Origin: Lepturacanthus savala
Lineage: Eukaryota; Chordata; Actinopteri; Scombriformes; Trichiuridae
Assembly: GCA_030544235.1 (NCBI GenBank)
Contig: CM060470.1
Span: forward strand, 24,916,098-24,980,097
Reading direction: 5' to 3'
DNA length: 64,000 nt
The position numbers were made by a program, and so were the translations under genes. Shown here one piece after another: positions 10,896 through 64,000 of this stretch (the stretch's first letter is position 1; every line of letters begins with the position of its first letter). The notes beneath the pieces are model-generated. The model did no database searches and was not told the origin of the DNA. It saw only the letters and a program-made list of their open reading frames with translations.

Positions 10896-13800
10896 TTACC
10901 AGGTCGGCATCATGTCTGGAAACCAGACACGGCCCAGGTGCTTAGAAACCTCCCAGTGGATCTCATCCAGGGAGTATTTGTGATCTGGTATGAGCACCTC
11001 CTCCATGATGGACAGCTGAGACAGCCTGTGACCGCACATCTTGACAAACTCTACAAACGCACTGCAGGAAACCTCACACTCGCCCAGGCCGATGGCCGAT
11101 AGCTGGGTGCAGTGCTTCGCAATGCGGATCAGCTCCTCATCCAGAGGACGCAGGCCGTTGGCGCAGACCACCAGCTCCACCAGACGGGGGCAGTGCAGGC
11201 CGACGCGGCCCAGGACCTCTTTGCTGACCGAGCGGCCGAAGTAGAGGTGCGTGACGGGGATCTCGTCGTTAAAGAAAGGGCCGAACTCATTCTCATAGAG
11301 GAAGAAGTACATGACCAGGTTGAATTTGGGCGAGTGCCGCACCATGGCGTTCCAGCTGCTCTTCTTGATGGTGTGGAAGTGCTGGCCCGGGTTCTCGCTC
11401 ACCACATCGATGCGTAAGTGCTCCAGGTGGACGTGTTTCTCTGAGGAGAGGGCCAGCAGGAGTTCATCACTCAGGAGGTGGTAGTTCAGTGCCAACTCTC
11501 TCAGCCCGTGACACTGATCAGCCACACACAGGATCCCTGCAAATATACACAGGCACACATCTTATAATCTCACTCTGAATTTTGTGCTGCTCTTATAATT
11601 ATTTCCTTGTTTCTTTTAACCAGTCAGAACATGTACATAAGCATTTTCACTGCACCCAGTACTATGTATGACTACATATGTGACAAACAAAAAATTGGAT
11701 TTTATTCTAAGTATCAAAAAAGTATAAAGAATTCCTAATAATATATAGCCATGACAAAAAAGAGAAACAGACAGTAGTCAAATCAAGTCATTATCATAGT
11801 TAAAAACAGTTTCAGGAAAAAAGTAAGTAAGAGGAAAAACCTGGCTGAGTACAACAGCTCATTCATGCCTATCATGCGATGTCAATCACATGAAATAGCA
11901 GCATTGTTCAAGGCATGAAAATTGCAGGCTGCAAATAAACCATGGAATGAAAAAGCCTTGTGATTCAAAATAGGAAATCTAAAATGTTTGAATAAAATTC
12001 CAACACAGCTATAGTTTATAAATTTGTTGACATGAAGTAAACATCATCCACAAGGGGGGAAAAAAGAAAAGCACCTTCTTCTAATTTTAAACACTCAGAC
12101 ATGTGCAGACAAAGTCTTTGATCGTCTGTACCTGCTGGGGAGACGTGTGGGCAGCTGCTCATCTTTAGCAGCTTCAGGGTGTCACTGTTGTTGGCCACCA
12201 GAACCTTCAGAGATGGGTCATCCACTGGCGTGTCGTCAATCTTCAGCGAAGACAAGGATTTGGAGTTGACAAACACCACAGTCAGCGCTGAGATGAAATG
12301 AGACTGTGGACAGACAGAAGGTGGAACAGAATTATAAAGTATGTTCGGGTTAGTGTTGATCTCTGGTTGTTTCAAAAAAACAAAAGCCTGTCATCTATTA
12401 TCTGTATGTATTTGAGAAGAGGAAAAGCAGAAAATGACTGTTCAACCGGCCGACAACGTGAAGCAACTGCACAGAAAGAAAGAACTGTATGTATGCTGAA
12501 GTGTAAGTTCCTATGATAAGAACAGTTTGGGTCCTATTTAGACAACAGAAACACATGGCGAATGGTGAAGACGTGTCCAAGTCACATTGCAAGAAGTGGT
12601 AGTTGTAGTAAGAAGACCGGCACACGGCTCGCTGCAACGTGCTAACTGAGAGCATATGGTGCAAGGGGGTTGTCTTGGGTTCCTGAATTATTCAGAGGCA
12701 TCTTTTGGCTGTAACATGAACTCAACCAATTAAAGTGTCATTTCCCATCCCCTTTAAAAAGCCACATTGCACTTCCAGCTGGCATGTTGGTATTAGTGCA
12801 AGTTGGAGAAATGTGTGTCATGCGCTGTCACTTGCAACCAGGCAGCTGAAAGAAACAGACTTTTTACTCTTATTTCCTTGTTTCTGACTTCTTGGAGCGA
12901 TGCAACCATAAATAACTTCAATAAACATTCCTGTGGAAGTCAGAGATCGCTGTAAAGTTAGGCATGACTAACTGTTTTACTATCAACATTTAAGCCAGCA
13001 AACGATTTACAGTGCTCCAAAATAGAACGTTTTTTTCCTCCTCATCCAAACCATGGCACATCATGTGTCAAATTAGGCACTAGATCACACACAGCGCCCT
13101 TAGCACATTAATCTGTATTATAAAGCAAACAGAAGAAACTCTCCCTAGGGGAATAGAATTAAACTTTAAACTTTTGAAATTTATTGAAATAATAGCTTCT
13201 CACTGGCTGCCCTGCTCTAAACAGCAGAGCCTGATGGGCTGCACCTTCGACCACCTCTCAGCCAGTCTAGTGCACGGCATTAACCTGCCATGAACTGATC
13301 ACTGAGCTTCCACTGTGCCAAACAATGCTGGGGACATTTCCAGTGGTGCAACTTTAGATGCAGCTGTCAATGCCATCTACAGGACACAGGCACTGGGCAT
13401 GAAAATTACTTTTGTGTCTGGTGGAAATTAGCAATTATAGATGTATTTTAGCGCTTTGATCATTTTTGTACCACCTAAATAGAACCCATTAAGCTGAAAT
13501 CAAATGAATTGCTGACAGCCTCCCTGACAATTTTCATGACTTCATGAAAAGATCTCAGAGTGCCCTAAGGGAGACAAAACAAAACTTGCAAAGTGCATTT
13601 GCTTCTGTGGTTTTGGAAGTAGGAACATCATTGTCCTTGGACATGCATGGGAACAGAGCGTGCCTTTCAGCCTCATTCTCAGATAGGAAGAGAATATAAA
13701 AATTCATCTGTCTCTAACAAGCTCAGTCACAGCTTCAAGGACACCGTGGAAATGCATTAGCAATGTATAATCAATAAAACAACTGTATTGTTCCTCTGAT

Positions 13801-14482
13801 TTCCCATGCAATTCTGCTAAATAGGATACTACATAGAAGACCTAGCCGCCTTGTGTTTGATTACTATACCTTTGGAACCTCCATGAAACTGGGTCTGGCT
13901 GTAGAAATGAGCCCCAAGGTCTTCAATGAGCAGTTCACCAGCTGTGACAGAATGTCACATGCTGCCTCTGCAGACTCTGTACTGCTGTCCACCTGGCAGG
14001 AACACAGATTACACATCAAATATTTTTAAACATTGGGATGCTATCAAACTGTAAACATTAAAAGTTAGACACAACTGCCTTTCCAATCTCACCTTGAAGC
14101 TGACATACTGCAGGTGGTTGGAGTGCCTCTTTATAATCTGCTTGATGAGGTCTGGATGTGTGGCTTTCAGGTAGGAGCTGGCCGGCTGGTTAAGCTCAAA
14201 CTCAAAGCACCGCCACAGTTCGGGCATGTGGAAAGCCTGGTTCCACCCACGGCACACTTGAGAGGCATAAGCCCGGTCCAACAGTGGGAGGTACTGGAAG
14301 ATGTGGAGCAGCAGCTCCTGAGGCATTCGCGCCCAGTTAGCGTCCGGAGACCCACTGGCTTCCACCGTCTCTGACTCCACGTCCGCCTGCTTACGCACCT
14401 TCTTGCACGCCTCAGGTGGGCTCTCACTGGGAGAGCCATTGCTGTCCTCTTCATCCTCCTCACCTCCTTTTATTCGCTTCAT
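10896..14482 (-). CDS. fbxl3: FBXL3, F-box/LRR receptor for cryptochromes
   Basis: Coding exons 14093-14482, 13870-13992, 12132-12303 and 10896-11536 give 1326 nt and 441 aa (human protein 428). An acidic Ser-rich N-terminus (1-45) precedes the F-box (about 49-95: [18 protein letters not shown]), which docks SKP1, then leucine-rich repeats. FBXL3 is the substrate receptor of an SCF ubiquitin ligase that degrades CRY1/CRY2 and so sets circadian period. The C-terminal tail ends FPDMMPTW; in the mammalian complex this terminal Trp enters the FAD pocket of CRY2, and it is kept here. Cys371 and Ile377 ([10 protein letters not shown]) correspond to the mouse after-hours (Cys358) and overtime (Ile364) mutation sites and are both intact. 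A separate upstream 5' UTR exon is likely: the coding exon opens 1 nt before the ATG behind a good acceptor. Confidence 0.98.
13190..13760. other. Non-repetitive block in FBXL3 intron, possible conserved non-coding element
   Basis: Within the 1.57 kb intron 12304-13869 this stretch has balanced composition, no simple repeats and no open frame with splice sites, unlike the AT-rich flanks. It contains homeodomain-type motifs such as GCAATTATAG. It could be an enhancer, but only cross-species alignment would show that. Confidence 0.25.
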
Positions 14483-14884
14483 CCTGAAACATAGAGATAA
14501 ACCAGTTGATTTTAGTCCATCACCAAGCTGAGCTATTTAACTACGCTTCCATAACTGACATTAACCCATTTAAACCCAGACTTTTTTTCTAACAATTCAT
14601 GCATATTAATTATATCAATTGAGTCAAAACAATCATGTTGTTTTTTTTCCCATTTACTCTCTACTCTTTTCTTTGCAGAAAATAGCATTTTAATGGCTTT
14701 TAAATGGTTATAGTTGCTGCTTGCACAAATATGCCCATGAACTAAAACTTATTTATCCCATGTTTATGTGATTATTATTATTATCTATGTGTAACATTTA
14801 GATTTTTTATTTTAAGTATAAAATGACAGTCATAGACTTAAAGGCTCATAGACTTTAATGGGTTAAAACTGATCCTGTTAGGAG

Positions 14885-15237
14885 TCAGTCATTTTCTAGA
14901 CCTGCTTATTCCTCATTAGGGTCGCAGGGGTCTGCTGGAGCCTATCCCAGTGCGTTACAGCGAGAGGCAGGGATACACCCCAGATCGTCACCAGCCAATC
15001 GTGGGGCACACACACCATTCACTCACACACTCACACCTATGGGCAATTTAGAGTCTCCAATTAACCTCAGCATGTTTTTGGACTGTGGGAGGAAGCCGGA
15101 GTACCCGGTGAAAACCCACGCAGACACAGGGAGAACATGCAAACTCCACACAGAAAGGTCCCAGACCCAGGACCAAGGAGGTCTTGAACCTGCGACCTTC
15201 TTGCTGTGAACAGTGCTAACCGCTGCCCCACCGTGTT
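14885..15237 (+). mobile_element. High-copy teleost interspersed repeat, copy A
   Basis: It contains the strings GGGCAATTTAGAGTCTCCAA, GTTTTTGGACTGTGGGAGGA and GAACATGCAAACTCCACACA, which I recognise from a very abundant fish repeat (probably the 3' part of a LINE-2-like element). It lies in FBXL3 intron 1. A second copy on the other strand is at 17776-18063. Confidence 0.7.
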
Positions 15238-16129
15238 AGGATTCACCTCTTCTAAACACCAGTACTCCAGGTAAACATATGTACCCAATGTAAATAACAA
15301 TGGATTTGAAAATAATCATTAATTAATAACGTGTATATAAAACTACACTACTTATAATATATAATATATATAATATATAAAATCTGTATGAATGCAATAT
15401 GTATCACATAAAAAATATCGGTACCCAATCATGCTCCACTCCTTTAACATCAGCATTTATTTTATTAAAGTCATGTATGCTTTATTTGCAGTTAATTTGG
15501 TATATTTCTGTATGTTTTCCTTCTTATCAAATTTGTGTTGATTCGTTTAGCTTTTTATTATATCTCCAGTCAACTATAAAAGAAAAAAATAACTACTTAA
15601 AAAAATAGTACCTAGGACCTTCTCCAATAAATAAAATATACAGTTGTGGAATAAATGCTACACCTCACATTACTGAATCCAATCCATATATGATGATTAC
15701 ATCATGGTTACCTTTAGTAAAAGTTATACTAGCTTTCGATATATATTATGTAGTTTTGCTTGAATATATGTAATTATTTTATTATATTTATTGGCTGGTA
15801 ATATTTTATATCCAAATAAGACATGCTAAGTAAAACAAGCAGGGAAACTGAATAAAAAATAAAGCAAAAACAAGCAAAACAAAGATGTGTGTACATACAG
15901 TACACACAGGGTGCATATAAATTATATAGTGTACACAGTGTGTAAATATGTATATGCAGTAAACGGTGTCTGTGTAATTACACACAGTGTGTTGAGCAGG
16001 TGTAAATGGTTTCTCGCTTATTTACATGAACATTATAGAAATGACTGTCATTGCTGCTGAGCTGACTGATGTTAATGTCTGACAGCGTGAATGAACCTTA
16101 CTCACGTTACACAACGGTAGCTAATCATA

Positions 16130-16620
16130 GTGGCTTTACTGAAATAAATAAACGCGCATCTGTGTGAAATCGTCCAGCACTGTATTCACATAACGCTGTA
16201 ATTTCACTTCGCTCTCTCATTTCAAATATGCGCTAGCTTAGCGTCCAGTTGGCTAACGCTGCCCATCCTACCTTGTTTACACTCCGCTAGTTTCGCTGCA
16301 GAAAAATAGACTTGTCGCTTCAGCCCGGGCCCACGCAGGAAAAGCTCATTCGCAGCAGCCAGATCATACGCATCAGAGCACAGTAACGGAGCCCTTTTCT
16401 ATCGATAGAGAAGAATTGTGTGGCGGTTTACAAGCGAAGACGCGGCCCCAACAGCCTGCCACCGCCGCTCGGTTGACCTAAATCCTCCGCAGGTTTTAGC
16501 TGTCGCGCCCCCTGAGCCTGAAATGGCGAAGCGTTGTTTTGAGAGCAGCGCGCGGTGCATCCTGGGAAATTCAATGCGAAATGGCTGTTGGTGGAGAGAT
16601 GGTTCACGCGACGCTTAAGA
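16130..16620 (-). promoter_or_regulatory. FBXL3 promoter and non-coding first exon
   Basis: A GC/CpG-enriched stretch lies upstream of FBXL3. A minus-strand donor (ACAAG|GTAGGA, exon edge at 16272) suggests a 5' UTR exon from about 16272 toward 16400, spliced to the acceptor just before the ATG exon (14483). The transcription start cannot be placed exactly. Confidence 0.6.
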
Positions 16621-16829
16621 TAAAAATAAGTTTACATAAAGCTATGTTATGTTGTTCTCTTCACAAGTATGCATTCCTTTTAATGTTTATTTTGACTCTT
16701 TCCTATCGCATTTAAATATGTTTTATATTTCTTTATGTTGCTTTTACATTTTTCCGTGGTGTATGAAGAACATGAAAGCCATAAATGAGTACTGAAAATA
16801 ACTTTGGTAGAAATTAAAGTCATCTATTA

Positions 16830-17483
16830 CATATATGTCAAACCCAAGGCCCGGGGGCCGAATCTGGCCCGGCACCTAATTTCCTGGGGCCCCTCAAGAG
16901 TTTCCACAGACTTGTGTGATTTATTGAGAGATGAGAAAGAGAAATACATGTTTGAACTAAACAGAGACGCTGGTCACGTTGTCTATGTGCGACTTCATTA
17001 ACTCAAAATATTTTTCGCAATTGGCCATGAAGCTGGTTTAAAAACAGGAAATTTGTTCCTTATTTTCCTTTGTTAAAATACATCTGTCATTACTTTCTTG
17101 TACTGCCTATTCTTTAATATTTAGCATAGCAGCCAATCTTTTTGAAAAATCCATTAAATAAATAAAATAGTTAATAGTGGTTATCAGCATATTCTTGTGA
17201 GTCTCTAAATATCTGTGATGATTTTACATGTGTTAGTGCAACATTTATAATAATTAGACGCTAACAACAATATAACATGTATGCATCAGCATATTTTTAA
17301 ATTCTGTTTAATAAACTTAGCAAATTGTCACCAGCACTATTATGAGTTGAGAGGCAATTATTTAATATAATACCATATTTAATACTTATACGTAGATAAA
17401 TATGTATGATTTTTACAATTGGCTTTTTGAGGGAAACCAGAACACTGATGTGGCCAGGGATGAAATTTAGTTTGACGCCCCTG
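16830..17483. mobile_element. Non-autonomous hAT element with perfect 8 bp TSD
   Basis: The element is bounded by imperfect terminal inverted repeats (left CATATATGTCAAAC, right GTTTGACGCCCCTG) and flanked exactly by the 8 bp duplication ATCTATTA at 16822-16829 and 17484-17491. Eight-bp duplications and CAGGGGYGTCAAAC-type ends are typical of hAT transposons. The interior (GGCCCGGGGGCCG, then AT-rich) has no transposase frame, so it was moved in trans. Confidence 0.88.
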
Positions 17484-17775
17484 ATCTATTAGAATATTAC
17501 TTAAGTAAAAGGTTTAAAGTATTAATTAGATATTTATTGTACCCAACTATCAAAAGTCATTTCGGTCTCTATAAAAACCTACTCATACAATCTTTACACA
17601 AGAATCATTTGGAAATATTTCAAATGCACATGTTGCATTGAATTTCATGTTGTTCCCTACATATTCTTGCTGTCTATATTGATCATGTCATTGTTCTATT
17701 CCCTAATGTTGTTTTAAATAGTGGGCATTAGAAAGCATGCATGAATATTTTGCAAATAGGCTTTGTGCATAGGCT

Positions 17776-18063
17776 GACATGGTGGGGCAGTGGGTAACGC
17801 TGTTGAGAAGAACGTCGCAGGTTAAAGACCTTTCTGTGTAGAGTTCACATGTTCTCTCCTTGTCTGCGTATGTCCAAAAACATGCTGAGGTTAGTTGGAT
17901 ACTCTAAATTGTCCATAGGGTTGAGTGAATGGTGTGTGTGCCTCATGATAGACTGGTGACCATCTGGGGTGTATCCCTGCCTCTGCCTGTAATGCAATGG
18001 GTTTCACTCCAGCAGACCCCTGCGACCCTAATGAGGAATAATAGGGTATAGAAGATGATTGAT
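17776..18063 (-). mobile_element. High-copy teleost interspersed repeat, copy B
   Basis: This is the reverse complement of the repeat at 14885-15237. It shares ACATGCTGAGGTTAGTTGGA (with substitutions), AAATTGTCCATAGG, ATCTGGGGTGTATCCCTGCC and CAGACCCCTGCGACCCTAAT. It lies between FBXL3 and MYCBP2. Confidence 0.7.
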
Positions 18064-19266
18064 TGGCTTTATGCACTGGACTTACTCACAGTTTGTTACC
18101 CAGAAATGATAGAAGAGTAACAGATCTTCGGATTTTACTCCTCTGCAATGGCAGCAGGAGTTTCAGCCTTTTATTGGTTTAATTTACAGAAATTGAGTGT
18201 ACATGAACCATTGAATACTTTAGCTAGATTTGACACCTCTGTGTCTTTACTATAAACAAACCAAAGACCAACAGGTGGGTTATTTAATGGAAACCTCAAA
18301 ATTAAGTAATGACACAGTGTATACTTTGCGAAACAGAGAACCTGGTTTATTACCATTCAACTCCATCCACCACAGATATTACAGAGCAGATTCACAAGTA
18401 TTAAGCTTTTTTATATAACAGCAGCTGTTTTTTTCACACTCTGTTCCCCTGACCCCCAACCCATCTGCCTCCTACTAGGAAAAAACATTACAGGTGCACA
18501 ATTTTATTTGGTGTGACGACTGGCCCCTCAATTCATTCAGCTGTAATCAGTCTCACTGTGAGGTTTTTGTTAGTTTTTGTATTGTTGAAGGATTTGGTAC
18601 TTTTTAAAATTCTTTTAACAGAGCTGCGAATCGGATGCACATCCACCCTCATTCACTGCAGGCGCCAGGCTCCTTCTCGCTTCCAGACAACAGAAAGGAT
18701 ATGATATTTAGAAGGGGTAGGGGGGTGACTGTCTACTGTATAAAAATGTACAGTGGCTTTATTGACATACATTCCATAGGTTAAAACAGCTGCAAAATAG
18801 GAGGCACACCCAGTATTGCACTTCATTAAAAGTTCTGGCTCAAAACATAACCCAGAATATCAAACAAAACTGAAGTGAAGAGTAGCAACTTCGGAATACA
18901 GCTAATTTGAATAGTATCATTATATACAAGATTAGATAAATCGTACACTATTTTCCTTCCAAACATAATATTCTTAACAGTCTTATCCACCAACTTATCT
19001 TTTTTGTCCGTCAACCCATGATGCACTTGACAGTGGAGAATACTGTACAAGATTACGAAAAAAGTTTACATACAACAATATTTTAAATTTATAGTTAGGA
19101 AGCTGGAAATACGGCCTGTTCTTTTTTTTTAAACCCACACTGATCCACAGTTTCCTTATGCAAATTTCTTTCATATTCAATGTTTAATCTTGTCTTGTTA
19201 CACTTCAGTGATCAGGAGGTGTGCAACGTCTATAGAAGCCGAGGGAATACAACGGCCGCATGCAAA

Positions 19267-19320
19267 CACGTCACAAGTTATTTTCTTTTTTTTTTTCTTT
19301 TTTTCTTTTTTTTACTTTAT
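19267..19320. repeat. T-rich tract in MYCBP2 3' UTR region
   Basis: Long T runs broken by single C or A bases lie downstream of the MYCBP2 stop. The tract ends beside a minus-strand AATAAA (19314-19319), one of the candidate poly(A) signals. Confidence 0.6.
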
Positions 19321-19563
19321 TGTTCTTTTTCATTCAGGTTACTCTGAATCCAAAGGAGCCACCGCTCATGTTTCATAGCAGAGCCTGGATACTGATGTTG
19401 GGAGATGAGCAGACCTGAGGACTCTTGGCTAGGGCAGAAACCTGGTCCAGTGGTCCAGGCCTCTTGACAATGCAAGAGCCAAGCTTCATGGCTGAGCTTC
19501 AGCAGCAGCAGCAGCCAGAAATCACAGTGGACAAACTGGTTTTCAGTAAAAGTCTCATGTTGT

Positions 19564-64000
<44,437 letters not shown>

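Larger units (their letters stand above)
16622..19563. other. Intergenic interval between FBXL3 promoter and MYCBP2 3' end
   Basis: It contains a 654 bp hAT-type element (16830-17483), a teleost repeat copy (17776-18063) and, at the right, the MYCBP2 3' UTR. Minus-strand AATAAA signals near 19314, 18757 and 18504 are possible MYCBP2 poly(A) sites. A T-rich tract lies at 19279-19319. No other gene is visible. Confidence 0.6.

Noticed and set aside
11041..11417. Plus-strand open frames over FBXL3 last exon
   Set aside because: Shadow frames of the conserved FBXL3 leucine-rich-repeat exon.

Overview
The window is ray-finned fish (teleost) nuclear DNA. It holds four spliced protein genes with GT-AG introns (one GC-AG), AT-rich introns, long dinucleotide microsatellites and several repeat families I recognise as high-copy in teleosts. 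The species cannot be named from the sequence. I assembled every exon by hand from splice sites, and reading frame is kept through all junctions of all four genes.

Layout: (1) 335-2786, minus strand: an ES1/GATD3-type DJ-1/PfpI-superfamily protein (four exons, 253 aa, mitochondrial-type leader). (2) 4451-7255, plus strand: CLN5, the lysosomal BMP-synthase/Batten disease protein (four exons, 330 aa), with a near-perfect CLEAR (TFEB) site about 113 bp upstream of its ATG. (3) 10896-14482 plus a non-coding first exon near 16.3 kb, minus strand: FBXL3, the cryptochrome-degrading F-box protein (441 aa). (4) 19564-64000, minus strand and running off the right edge: MYCBP2 (PAM/Highwire/Esrom), a giant RING-Cys-relay E3 ligase. 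73 coding exons lie in the window, giving 4162 residues plus the stop; only the N-terminal part (about 500 residues by comparison with the human protein) is missing. The order CLN5-FBXL3-MYCBP2 matches the block known on human 13q22, so the segment is conserved vertebrate synteny; the es1/gatd3 neighbour is not part of that human block.

The genes do not form one pathway. FBXL3 and MYCBP2 are both ubiquitin-ligase components (SCF substrate receptor and RING-relay ligase), CLN5 is a lysosomal lipid enzyme and ES1 is mitochondrial. CLN5 and FBXL3 converge tail to tail; es1 and CLN5 diverge from a shared 1.66 kb interval.

The accessory part is transposable-element debris: a 654 bp hAT-type element with a perfect 8 bp target-site duplication (16830-17483), a second older hAT-like element (29667-30208), a four-copy TIR/MITE-like family (one member feeding a 165 bp TA microsatellite), a 73 bp Tc1/mariner-like MITE sitting 9 bp from a MYCBP2 exon, a tRNA-derived SINE, three LINE 3' remnants and two copies of a common teleost repeat. 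I found no CRISPR array, operon or prokaryote-type system. The most interesting signals concern MYCBP2: a GC-AG intron, phase-matched cassette exons (one apparently undescribed), an internal SH3b-like duplication and a CUB-like module.
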